Source: an uncultured beta proteobacterium (GTDB lineage Bacteria; Pseudomonadota; Gammaproteobacteria; Burkholderiales; Burkholderiaceae_C). From it: DNA of 8,042 nt. Within the stretch, counting starts at the first letter, position 1; each line of letters opens with the position of its first letter. The stretch lies in contig CAJASG010000748.1 in assembly GCA_903944555.1 (NCBI GenBank), forward strand, positions 1 through 8,042. The letters run 5' to 3'. Below the pieces are notes generated by a model. The model ran no database searches, was not told the origin of the DNA, and saw only the letters and a program-made list of their open reading frames with translations. The translations under genes and the position numbers were made by a program. This document shows positions 1 through 6,569 of the stretch, piece after piece.

Positions 1-1512
1 CAATACGCCACGAGGGGCCTCCAGACGCTGCAGGGTGCCGGTGCGCCCCGGGGCTACGGCCGAGGTCGGGTCGACACGCATCCAGCCCTGGCCTGCCACC
101 CATACCTCGGCCCATGCATGGGCGTCGCTTTGGCGCACAGTCCAAAAACCGTCCACGCTGTTGCGCTCGCCACCCTGGTAGCCGGTCACCACCCGCGCGG
201 GCACATCCAGCGCGCGCATCAGCAGCACAAAGGACGAGGCAATGTGTTCGCAAAATCCCTCTTTACGGTCGAACCAGAATTCGTCGGCAGTATGGGTGCC
301 ATACACCCCCGGCTCCAGCGTGTACTGGTAGCCTCCGGTGCGCAGGCGGTCCATGACGGCTTGTACCAGTGTGGACGCGTCGGCCTTGGCATAGGCCGGG
401 TCGCGGCGCATGTCCACGGCCAGCTGCAGTGTGCGGGGGTTGAAGCCAGGGGGCAGCTCCAGGTAATCTTGCAAGCCGACGACCGGCCGGTTCGGTCCAT
501 GGCGAAAGCTAGGATAGCTGGTGGCGCGGTAGCGGACCATGTCGCTAATGGGTCGCTCCACGACCCACTGCAAATCCGGAGTCATGCTGGGCGTGTAGCC
601 CAATAGAGTTGGCTTTTCAGGGGTTGCGTCCAGCACCAAAATCCAGGGGCGGCTATTGGCCTCCAGCGTAACCTGGTAGCGCACGGGGGCGCCCTGCACC
701 TGCAGATCAGCGGTGGCTTGCATACGCTGCGGAAAGCCGGAGCGTAATGGCCGCCACTCACGGCCATCAAAGGTGGAAAGTACGGGGCCCCGGAAGTACA
801 TATTGCTTTGGCGTGGGGGTGTGTCCTCAAACCGGATGCGCATGGCGATGCTATGGTCAAGCGCCAAGCTGGCAATGGACCCAACCTGCATGCTGGCGGA
901 TAGGCCACTGCGCCCGCTCATTGCATCTCCGGGCACGCCCCACAGTGGCGCTATGCGGGGAAACAGCATAAACAGCACCGCCATGATGGGCGCACCCAGC
1001 AGCGCCATCCAACCGGCGGTCTTGGCGGCTTGCATGAGTGGGGGGCGACCCACCGGCATGTGGCTGTTGACCAGCGCGGTCAGCAAGCCCAAAAGCGCCA
1101 CCAGCATGCTGGCTGCGGTGAGCAAACTTTGGGAGAAAAAGAAGTTACTGAGCATGGCGAAAAAGCCCAGAAAAAAGATAACAAAGGCATCCCGGCGCGC
1201 GCGCATTTCCAGTGTCTTTAGGGCCAGCAACACCACGATGAAGGTGACCCCGGCGTCGCGTCCCAGCAGGGTGCGGTGGGAGTACAGTGTGGCACCGATG
1301 GCCAGCAGAAGCAGGCCCGCCAGCCACCAGCGCGACGGCAGCGCCGCCGATTGAATAGCGATCATTCCGCGCCACAGCAGCAGGGCCGCCGCCATGGTGC
1401 TGCACCACACCGGCAGGTTGCTGACCTGCGGTGCAATGATCCAGGCGATGACGGCCAGCAGGAAAAGCGTGTCACGCGCGTCGCGGGGGAGGTTCTTGAG
1501 CTGGTGCAGCAT
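1..1512 (-). CDS. tgpA: TgpA-type membrane transglutaminase, partial (C-terminus beyond window)
   Basis: Membrane protein with a transglutaminase-like domain, open from an ATG at 1512 to the window edge (504 residues seen; the family is usually about 650-700). The N-terminal part (about residues 14-195) is a series of hydrophobic helices of the DUF3488 type, ending with LFPRIAPLWG near 183-192. A presumably periplasmic region follows, with the family motif MYFRGPVLSTFDGREW (238-253). The transglutaminase core runs from about 385: GFCEHIASSF carries the nucleophile Cys421, DAHAWAEV carries His465 and RVDPT carries Asp481, so the Cys-His-Asp triad is complete. The missing part should hold a last membrane helix and a cytoplasmic tail. 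The start lies 13 bases after the DUF58 stop, with only a weak GAG before it, so translational coupling is likely. TgpA of Pseudomonas aeruginosa is the best-known relative; its physiological substrate is not settled. Confidence 0.93.
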   Translation of the reverse strand, partial: MLHQLKNLPRDARDTLFLLAVIAWIIAPQVSNLPVWCSTMAAALLLWRGMIAIQSAALPSRWWLAGLLLLAIGATLYSHRTLLGRDAGVTFIVVLLALKTLEMRARRDAFVIFFLGFFAMLSNFFFSQSLLTAASMLVALLGLLTALVNSHMPVGRPPLMQAAKTAGWMALLGAPIMAVLFMLFPRIAPLWGVPGDAMSGRSGLSASMQVGSIASLALDHSIAMRIRFEDTPPRQSNMYFRGPVLSTFDGREWRPLRSGFPQRMQATADLQVQGAPVRYQVTLEANSRPWILVLDATPEKPTLLGYTPSMTPDLQWVVERPISDMVRYRATSYPSFRHGPNRPVVGLQDYLELPPGFNPRTLQLAVDMRRDPAYAKADASTLVQAVMDRLRTGGYQYTLEPGVYGTHTADEFWFDRKEGFCEHIASSFVLLMRALDVPARVVTGYQGGERNSVDGFWTVRQSDAHAWAEVWVAGQGWMRVDPTSAVAPGRTGTLQRLEAPRGVL

Positions 1513-1525
1513 GGTGGTGGCGCTC

Positions 1526-2479
1526 TCAGGCCAAGGCCAGGGCCTGCAGGCAAGCACGTTTGTGGGCTTCGCCGCTGCCGGGTGGGACCTCTTGTCCGCC
1601 CAGGCGCAGGCCATAAATGAGCCCCTGTTTCTCGGCCAGCAGGACCCAGGCACACAAGCGTGAGAGTTTGTGCTCTAGGGTGTGTGTCACGCTGCTACCC
1701 GCATGGGCCAGGTCCAACCACAACTCAAAGCGCTGCACTTGCTGGGCGTCACGGCTGACCAGTTCGTCGGCCTTGGCGGCTTTTTTCCAGACCACCAGTT
1801 TGAGCGGGTCACCCCGGCGGTAAGCGCGCACCCCGTCAAATTCCCCTGTGCTTTGCCGCTGCACGCTGGCCGCTCCGCCAGCGCGCGGCTCCCCTGGGGG
1901 CAGCGGTGGCGGGTGGGGTTCGGGCGCCGGGTACACCAGCACCTTGGCGGCCGGTCGCCACACGGTCCACACCCGAAAAGTGCCCAGCGGGAAACGGGTC
2001 TCGGCGGTGAGAGCGGGCACCGGGTGCACACCGCGCCGTTCGGGCTTGAAAGCAATTTGCACTTTGGTGCAGCCTTGGGCCGGAACATCGGTCCAGCTCC
2101 AGTGCCCGGACCCCAGCACCGCCATGCCAATGCCATGGCGTACCGAGCGCCTGCTGCTGGTGATATTGACGTTGATTGTGACGTTTCCCCCCGCAAACTG
2201 TGCGTCAGGCGCTAGCAAATTCATAGTAAGACCGCGAAGTGTTCCGTGGCACACATGCATGCCGACCACGGCGCTGCCGGTGAGCAAAAACGTCAGCACA
2301 TAGCCCAGGTTGAGCTGGTAGTTGATGCTGGTCAGCAGCAACACCACCAGGGTCAGGCCCAGCATCAAACCGGGGCGGGTGGGCAGGATGTAGACGTTGC
2401 GCTGGGTCAGGGTGGTGCTGTCGCGCAGAGGCAACCGCGACTGGAACCAGAGCTGAAAGCGCTGGCGAAGGTTCGGCAT
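1526..2479 (-). CDS. DUF58 domain membrane-anchored protein
   Basis: 317-residue member of the DUF58 family, whose members carry a vWA-like fold and nearly always lie beside MoxR ATPases. Two adjacent hydrophobic segments (about 36-52 and 55-77) anchor the N-terminus. The diagnostic DUF58 block is EFDGVRAYRRGDPLKL and the following WKKAAKADELVSRD (residues 213-244), matching the family pattern of E-D-G-R-Y-GD-W-K-A-L. A proline-rich linker (PEPHPPPLPPGEP, 187-199) precedes it. The frame stays open for 74 codons upstream, but ATG at 2479 is chosen. The longer version would overlap the MoxR gene and has a low-complexity Arg/Gly/Pro composition unlike the family, while MPNLRQRF starts 5 bases after the MoxR stop. 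No strong Shine-Dalgarno is visible, so coupling to MoxR translation is likely. It probably works with the ATPase upstream and the transglutaminase downstream, as inferred from gene order. Confidence 0.93.
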   Translation of the reverse strand: MPNLRQRFQLWFQSRLPLRDSTTLTQRNVYILPTRPGLMLGLTLVVLLLTSINYQLNLGYVLTFLLTGSAVVGMHVCHGTLRGLTMNLLAPDAQFAGGNVTINVNITSSRRSVRHGIGMAVLGSGHWSWTDVPAQGCTKVQIAFKPERRGVHPVPALTAETRFPLGTFRVWTVWRPAAKVLVYPAPEPHPPPLPPGEPRAGGAASVQRQSTGEFDGVRAYRRGDPLKLVVWKKAAKADELVSRDAQQVQRFELWLDLAHAGSSVTHTLEHKLSRLCAWVLLAEKQGLIYGLRLGGQEVPPGSGEAHKRACLQALALA

Positions 2480-2484
2480 GCCTG

Positions 2485-3405
2485 TCAAGGCAGCGGTACC
2501 GCCGCCATCATGGCGCGCACCTGCTCCACGGCGCCACGCCCGGAGTCGCCGACCGGTATCAGCCGGTGGGCGATGGTTTGGGGCAGTATGGCCTGTACGT
2601 CGTCGGGTGCAACATAGTCCCGTCCGCTGAGCAGCGCCTGTGCTTTGGCGGCACGGACCGCGGCAATGCCAGCGCGCGGGCTCAGGCCCTGCAAGAACCA
2701 TTGGCCCGAGCGGGTGGCGGCTATCAGGTCTTGCACATAGTCCAACAAGGGGCCTGCGGCGTGGACGTCCAGTACGCTTTGTTGCAGTAGCTGTAATTCT
2801 GGCAACGTCAGCAGGCTGGGGAGCCCATCGACCATGGCGCGCCGGTCACTGCCGACCAGCAACTCGCGCTCGGCGGCACGGTCCGGGTAGCCCAGCGAAA
2901 TGCGCATCAAAAAGCGGTCCATTTGTGATTCCGGCAAGGCGTAGGTGCCCACCTGGTCCAGTGGGTTTTGCGTGGCAATCACAAAGAAGGGCTGGGGCAG
3001 AGGACGGGTTTCACCTTCAACTGTGACCTGCTTTTCTTCCATGGCTTCCAGCAGCGCACTTTGGGTTTTGGGGCTGGCGCGGTTGATTTCGTCAGCCAGC
3101 AGCACTTGCGCGAAGATGGGACCGGGGTGAAAGATGAAGGCCTCTTTGCCACGCTCGTAAATGGAGACGCCGGACAGGTCGCTGGGCATCAAATCGGAGG
3201 TGAATTGCACCCGCGAGAACTGCAGACCGAAGGTGCGGGCCAGGGCGTGCGCCAGTGTGGTCTTGCCGACGCCTGGGACGTCGTCAATCAGCAAGTGGCC
3301 GCCAGCCAACAGACAGGCGACACAGTCCTGGATTTGTAAGCTTTTGCCAACAATGACCGTGTTAAGCTGGATAAGTAACGATTTAAGCTTGTGTTGTGCG
3401 TCCAT
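2485..3405 (-). CDS. MoxR-family AAA+ ATPase
   Basis: 306-residue MoxR-type AAA+ ATPase, full length for the family. Walker A is DVPGVGKTT (42-50, with Lys48 and Thr49). Walker B is VLLADEINRA (101-110, Asp105-Glu106). Sensor 1 is IATQNP (143-148, Asn147), followed by the ALPESQMDRF block (156-165) with Arg164. Sensor 2 lies in LSPRAG (241-246, Arg244). The C-terminal helical lid ends with DYVAPDDVQAILPQTIAHR (263-281), typical of the family. MoxR ATPases are thought to act as chaperone-like activators of vWA or DUF58 partners, which fits the DUF58 gene 5 bases downstream. It is the first gene of the operon and starts 41 bases from the divergent deacetylase gene. No good Shine-Dalgarno precedes the ATG at 3405, but MDAQHKLKSLLIQLN resembles relatives' N-termini, so I trust the start. 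Confidence 0.96.
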   Translation of the reverse strand: MDAQHKLKSLLIQLNTVIVGKSLQIQDCVACLLAGGHLLIDDVPGVGKTTLAHALARTFGLQFSRVQFTSDLMPSDLSGVSIYERGKEAFIFHPGPIFAQVLLADEINRASPKTQSALLEAMEEKQVTVEGETRPLPQPFFVIATQNPLDQVGTYALPESQMDRFLMRISLGYPDRAAERELLVGSDRRAMVDGLPSLLTLPELQLLQQSVLDVHAAGPLLDYVQDLIAATRSGQWFLQGLSPRAGIAAVRAAKAQALLSGRDYVAPDDVQAILPQTIAHRLIPVGDSGRGAVEQVRAMMAAVPLP

Positions 3406-3446
3406 TGCACGACGTTAACCGAAAATTTTGAAACGTGAGTTCTTAG
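3406..3446. promoter_or_regulatory. Short divergent intergenic region between moxR-like and deacetylase genes
   Basis: These 41 bases separate two divergent start codons and must contain or touch control sites for both transcripts. Two short AT-rich palindromes are visible, GTTAAC (3414-3419) and AAAATTTT (3422-3429). I see no convincing -35/-10 pair on either strand. The best plus-strand candidate, TTGCAC (3405-3410) with TTGAAA (3428-3433), has a poor -10, so promoters may lie inside the opposite gene's 5' end. No clear Shine-Dalgarno is present for either gene. Confidence 0.35.
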
Positions 3447-4400
3447 GTGAATACAACAGGATACTTTTTTCACGCCGACTGCCGTAAACACGAAATGGGC
3501 CCCGGGCACCCCGAGTGTCCTGAACGGCTTGATGCCATTGAAGACCATCTTCTGGCAAGTGGCGTCGCAGATGCGCTGGACCGACGTGAGGCTCCGCAGG
3601 CCCCGATTACCGATATCGAGCTGGCCCACGGACGTATGCATGTAGCGTCGCTTCGGGGTTTGACCGACGGGTTGCGCGAGGAAATCAATGCTGGCGGCCC
3701 TACCCACGCGCAACTTGACCCGGATACCTCGATCAATGTGCACACTTGGGATGCCGCATTGCGCGCCGCCGGTGCGGCAATTGCCGCGACCGATGCCGTC
3801 ATCGCTGGTGAGATGGAAAACGCGTTCTGTGCCGTCCGTCCCCCGGGTCACCATGCCTGCCACGATAAGGCCATGGGTTTTTGCTTTTTCAATAATGTGG
3901 CTATCGCCGCGCGCTACGCATTGGAGCGCCATGGTTTGAAGCGCGTTGCCATCGTCGACTTTGATGTGCACCATGGCAACGGCACCGAGGACATCGTCAA
4001 GGGGGATCAGCGCATATTGATGGTGAGTTTCTTTCAGCACCCGTTCTATCCAGAGGGCGGAGCGCTGTCCAGTGCAAGTAATTTGGTCAATATGCCTGTG
4101 CCCGCCTACACCAAGGGGCAGGAAGTGCGCGACTTGATCGAGGCCCATTGGCTGCCACGTCTGGACGCCTACAAACCCGAGATGATTTTTATCAGCGCCG
4201 GGTTCGACGCCCACCGCGATGACGACATGGGCCAAATGGGTTTGGTTGAAAAAGACTACGCTTGGATTACCCAAAAGCTCAAAGAAGTGGCCTACCGCCA
4301 CTGCCAAGGGCGCATCGTGTCCTGCCTCGAAGGTGGCTACAACCTCAACGCTTTGGCCCGCAGTGTGGAGGCGCACATTCGTGCGTTGGCCGATATTTGA
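3447..4400 (+). CDS. Histone deacetylase-family amidohydrolase (class II-like, zinc-dependent)
   Basis: 317-residue zinc amidohydrolase of the arginase/deacetylase fold. Bacterial members remove acetyl groups from lysines, polyamines or other small amides; the substrate here cannot be told from sequence. Family landmarks appear in order: [11 protein letters not shown] (18-28), the RPPGHHA loop with the His135-His136 charge-relay pair, GFCFFNN (144-150), the metal site [10 protein letters not shown] (171-180, zinc ligands Asp173 and His175), the third ligand Asp254 in [11 protein letters not shown] (249-259), and catalytic Tyr298 in LEGGYN (294-299). All expected catalytic residues are present. 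The start is GTG at 3447. An in-frame TAG lies directly upstream (3444-3446) and the next in-frame ATG (residue 17) would remove the conserved N-terminal strand, so GTG is nearly forced. The Shine-Dalgarno is weak. The stop overlaps the start of the MscS-type gene, indicating an operon. Confidence 0.95.
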   Translation: MNTTGYFFHADCRKHEMGPGHPECPERLDAIEDHLLASGVADALDRREAPQAPITDIELAHGRMHVASLRGLTDGLREEINAGGPTHAQLDPDTSINVHTWDAALRAAGAAIAATDAVIAGEMENAFCAVRPPGHHACHDKAMGFCFFNNVAIAARYALERHGLKRVAIVDFDVHHGNGTEDIVKGDQRILMVSFFQHPFYPEGGALSSASNLVNMPVPAYTKGQEVRDLIEAHWLPRLDAYKPEMIFISAGFDAHRDDDMGQMGLVEKDYAWITQKLKEVAYRHCQGRIVSCLEGGYNLNALARSVEAHIRALADI

Positions 4401-5662
4401 AAACCGCACCCAAGCCCATTGACGATTTCGGTGGCTGGGTAGCCGCTTTCACCGAGCCCACCGTGCTGGTGGAGTTGTTGGTGCTGGCGGTGTGCGTCGC
4501 TATGGCTTGGGGCATGGTGGCGTTGCTGCGCAGAGCCCTTGGGTTGCAAAAAGTCCGCTCCATCTGGTTTGGCAAGCGCGTGTTGGACGGTGTTCTGTTT
4601 CCTCTGTTGCTGTTGTGCCTGGGCTCTGTGGCCCGTGCCGTGTTGGACCACTATGTATCGGTCGTCATCTTTAAAGTGGCGATACCGGTTCTGGTGTCAC
4701 TGGTGGCGATTCGGGTGGGAGTCAAGGTCTTGCAAGTGGCCTTTACCGAGGCGCCTTGGGCGCGTGCGCTGGAACAGACTATTTCGTGGTTGGCGTGGCT
4801 GGGCATGGTGCTGTGGGTCAGCGGTTTGCTACCTGTGATTCTTAATGAGTTGGACCAGATCACCTGGAAGGTTGGCGGCACCACGCTTTCGGTGCGTAAT
4901 CTGATTGAAGGCCTGCTGACGGCTGGTTTGGTGCTGATCCTCACGCTTTGGATTTCTGCTGCGATTGAGTCCCGTTTGCTGCGCTCCGCTACGGGTGGCG
5001 AGTTATCACTGCGCAAAGCGGTGAGCAACGCCACCCGCGCTTTGCTGATGTTTGTTGGCCTGATGCTGGCACTGTCTGCGGTGGGGATTGACCTCACTGC
5101 GCTGTCGGTGTTGGGTGGGGCGGTGGGTGTGGGGATTGGTTTTGGCCTGCAAAAGCTGGCTGCCAACTACGTGAGTGGTTTTGTGATCCTGGCTGAGCGC
5201 AGCATGCGTATTGGCGATACCGTGCGGGTCGACAACTTCGAAGGCGTCATCACCCAAATCAACGCCCGCTACACCGTGGTGCGCTCCCAGGCGGGGCGCG
5301 AGTCCATCGTGCCCAACGAAATGCTCATCACCAACCGCATTGAGAATTTGTCGCTGGTGGATTCCAAGGTGTTCCAAAGCACCGTGGTTTCGGTCGCCTA
5401 TGACGCGGATGTGGAACTGATCACCCGGCTGCTACTGACGGCGGCGACGGCACAGGAGCGGGTTCTGGCGGAGCCCACGCCCTCTGTTTACCTGTCTGCC
5501 TTCGGTGCGGACGGGTTGGAGTTCACGGTGGGCTATTGGGTGAGTGATCCGGAAAAGGGCCAGCTCAACCTGCGTTCGGCCATCAATCTGGCGATTTTGG
5601 CGGCGCTGCGCGAACATCACATCGAAATCCCGTACCCACAGCGGGTCGTGCACAACCGCTGA
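4397..5662 (+). CDS. MscS-family mechanosensitive ion channel
   Basis: Inner-membrane small-conductance mechanosensitive channel of about 421 residues, expected to release solutes on hypo-osmotic shock. Hydrophobic helices lie near 23-44, 63-83, 90-113, 128-148, 167-190 and 214-232. The pore-lining TM3 follows: a Gly/Ala-rich stretch from about 237 ([23 protein letters not shown] in pieces, 239-261) leading into [20 protein letters not shown], the start of the MscS beta domain. The beta domain carries VPNEML and ITNRIENLS (305-319), and a C-terminal alpha/beta domain fills about 330-415. With more helices than E. coli MscS (three), it belongs to a larger subgroup. The frame is open back to 4262 inside the deacetylase gene, so the start is uncertain. 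I chose TTG at 4397, overlapping the upstream TGA as TTGA. The first in-frame ATG (4502) would cut the first helix. The final IPYPQRVVH motif is typical of the family. Confidence 0.92.
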   Translation: MKTAPKPIDDFGGWVAAFTEPTVLVELLVLAVCVAMAWGMVALLRRALGLQKVRSIWFGKRVLDGVLFPLLLLCLGSVARAVLDHYVSVVIFKVAIPVLVSLVAIRVGVKVLQVAFTEAPWARALEQTISWLAWLGMVLWVSGLLPVILNELDQITWKVGGTTLSVRNLIEGLLTAGLVLILTLWISAAIESRLLRSATGGELSLRKAVSNATRALLMFVGLMLALSAVGIDLTALSVLGGAVGVGIGFGLQKLAANYVSGFVILAERSMRIGDTVRVDNFEGVITQINARYTVVRSQAGRESIVPNEMLITNRIENLSLVDSKVFQSTVVSVAYDADVELITRLLLTAATAQERVLAEPTPSVYLSAFGADGLEFTVGYWVSDPEKGQLNLRSAINLAILAALREHHIEIPYPQRVVHNR

Positions 5663-5681
5663 AGCTGGGTGTGTCACTTTG

Positions 5682-5694
5682 GTTCCCCGGGAAC
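5682..5694. promoter_or_regulatory. 13-bp inverted repeat in the etfB promoter spacer (possible operator)
   Basis: GTTCCC-C-GGGAAC is a perfect inverted repeat with a one-base centre, ending 3 bases before the TATAAT box. It lies where the -35 to -10 spacer would be. It is not followed by a T-run, so it is not an intrinsic terminator for the channel gene. A DNA-binding dimer site is plausible, but no regulator can be named. Confidence 0.4.
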
Positions 5695-5697
5695 AGG

Positions 5698-5703
5698 TAT
5701 AAT
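5698..5703 (+). promoter_or_regulatory. Consensus -10 box (TATAAT) upstream of etfB
   Basis: A perfect TATAAT lies 113 bases before the etfB ATG in an otherwise GC-rich context, predicting transcription start near 5710. No good -35 hexamer is found at 15-19 bases spacing (the 17-base position reads CACTTT), so the promoter may depend on an activator or be weak without help. It would drive etfB-etfA. Confidence 0.55.
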
Positions 5704-5706
5704 TCA

Positions 5707-5730
5707 AAAAAAGCACGATCGTTCTATTTT
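5707..5730. promoter_or_regulatory. 24-bp imperfect palindrome over the predicted etfB transcription start
   Basis: The site is centred between 5718 and 5719 on the perfect core ACGATCGT (5715-5722), with an A-rich left arm and a T-rich right arm. Ten of 12 base pairs across the centre are complementary; the mismatches are at 5711/5726 and 5714/5723. It begins 3 bases after the TATAAT box and covers the predicted start, the usual place for a repressor operator. The shape resembles TetR-family operators, several of which control fatty-acid degradation and ETF genes in proteobacteria. Assignment to a specific regulator is inference. Confidence 0.45.
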
Positions 5731-5749
5731 ATGGGGGCGTCCTGCCGCA

Positions 5750-5755
5750 TAGAAT
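5750..5755 (+). promoter_or_regulatory. Possible second -10 box (TAGAAT) upstream of etfB
   Basis: TAGAAT matches the -10 consensus at 5 of 6 bases and would place a start near 5762, right at the edge of the perfect palindrome at 5763-5778. The -35 region at 17 bases spacing (TTTTAT) is poor, so this is a weak candidate. Confidence 0.25.
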
Positions 5756-5762
5756 CACTGAG

Positions 5763-5778
5763 TTGACGTGCACGTCAA
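5763..5778. promoter_or_regulatory. Perfect 16-bp palindrome TTGACGTGCACGTCAA in the etfB leader
   Basis: TTGACGTGCACGTCAA equals its own reverse complement over all 16 bases; symmetry ends at 5762/5779. It ends 38 bases before the etfB ATG and downstream of the TATAAT promoter. Arms of the TTGACGT/ACGTCAA kind recall operators reported for regulators of acyl-CoA and branched-chain amino acid degradation in proteobacteria (for example the MerR-family LiuR), but I cannot confirm that match. It could act as a roadblock operator or serve the weaker promoter at 5750-5755. Confidence 0.55.
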
Positions 5779-5816
5779 GTAGATAGCCCAATTTGTAACC
5801 CTCTGGAGTCGAAGCA

Positions 5817-6569
5817 ATGAAAGTCCTGGTCGCAGTCAAGCGTGTGGTGGACTACAACGTGAAGGTCCGCGTTAAGTCGGACAACACCGGTGTAGATATC
5901 GCCAATGTAAAAATGAGCATGAATCCTTTTGATGAAATCGCTATTGAAGAAGCGGTGCGTCTGAAGGAGAAGGGCGTTGTCACCGAAGTGATCGCGGTGT
6001 CTTGCGGCGTGACCCAGTGCCAGGAAACCCTGCGCACGGCCATGGCCATTGGCGCAGATCGCGGCATTTTGGTCGAAACGGCCGAAGAACTGCAGCCCTT
6101 GGCCGTTGCCAAGCTGCTCAAGGCACTGATCGACAAAGAGCAACCCGGTCTGGTGATTTTGGGCAAACAAGCCATTGACGACGATTGCAACCAAACCGGT
6201 CAAATGTTGGCAGCGCTGGCGAATCTTCCCCAAGCTACTTTTGCCAACAAGGTAGAAGTTGCCGACGGCAAAGCCTCCGTCACCCGTGAAGTCGACGGTG
6301 GTTTGGAAACCCTGTCGGTGTCCCTGCCGGCCATCATTACGACCGACTTGCGTCTGAATGAGCCACGTTATGTGACCCTGCCCAACATCATGAAGGCCAA
6401 GAAGAAACAACTGGACGTTTTCAAGCCTGAAGACCTCGGTGTGGACGTGGCCCCCCGTATCAAGACGCTCAAAGTGACCGAGCCGCCCAAGCGCAGCGCC
6501 GGTATCAAGGTGCCCGATGTCGCAACCTTGGTTGCCAAACTCAAAAACGAAGCAAAGGTGCTCGCATGA
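5817..6569 (+). CDS. etfB: Electron transfer flavoprotein subunit beta
   Basis: 250-residue beta subunit of the EtfAB heterodimer, which takes electrons from acyl-CoA dehydrogenases and passes them to ETF-ubiquinone oxidoreductase. It opens with the typical [16 protein letters not shown]. The AMP-binding stretch is [15 protein letters not shown] (115-129). The ETF-beta signature is [20 protein letters not shown] (157-176). The dehydrogenase recognition loop [20 protein letters not shown] (177-196) closely resembles the mitochondrial protein, with Leu180 at the position of the docking leucine. This points to a canonical (non-bifurcating) ETF. The ATG at 5817 has a clear Shine-Dalgarno, GGAG at 5805-5808, 8 bases away. 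The stop overlaps the etfA start (ATGA). The 154-base upstream gap carries a consensus -10 box and several palindromes, so transcription is probably regulated here. Confidence 0.98.
   Translation: MKVLVAVKRVVDYNVKVRVKSDNTGVDIANVKMSMNPFDEIAIEEAVRLKEKGVVTEVIAVSCGVTQCQETLRTAMAIGADRGILVETAEELQPLAVAKLLKALIDKEQPGLVILGKQAIDDDCNQTGQMLAALANLPQATFANKVEVADGKASVTREVDGGLETLSVSLPAIITTDLRLNEPRYVTLPNIMKAKKKQLDVFKPEDLGVDVAPRIKTLKVTEPPKRSAGIKVPDVATLVAKLKNEAKVLA

Noticed and set aside
713..1354. A 213-codon plus-strand open frame inside the transglutaminase gene
   Set aside because: It is opposite the conserved TgpA membrane region. The translation is low in family-like features and has no Shine-Dalgarno or neighbours on that strand.
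2480..2701. An N-terminal extension of the DUF58 protein by 74 residues
   Set aside because: The extension lies wholly within the MoxR-like coding sequence and has an Arg/Gly/Pro-rich, out-of-frame character. The ATG at 2479 gives a typical DUF58 N-terminus.
3288..4409. A 373-codon open frame on the minus strand opposite the deacetylase gene
   Set aside because: The plus-strand frame encodes a complete deacetylase with all catalytic motifs. The minus frame shows no recognisable domain and is a by-product of GC-rich codon bias.
5682..5694. The GTTCCC-C-GGGAAC repeat as a terminator for the channel gene
   Set aside because: The loop would be one base and no T-run follows; a TATAAT box lies directly after it. 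A protein-binding site is the better reading.
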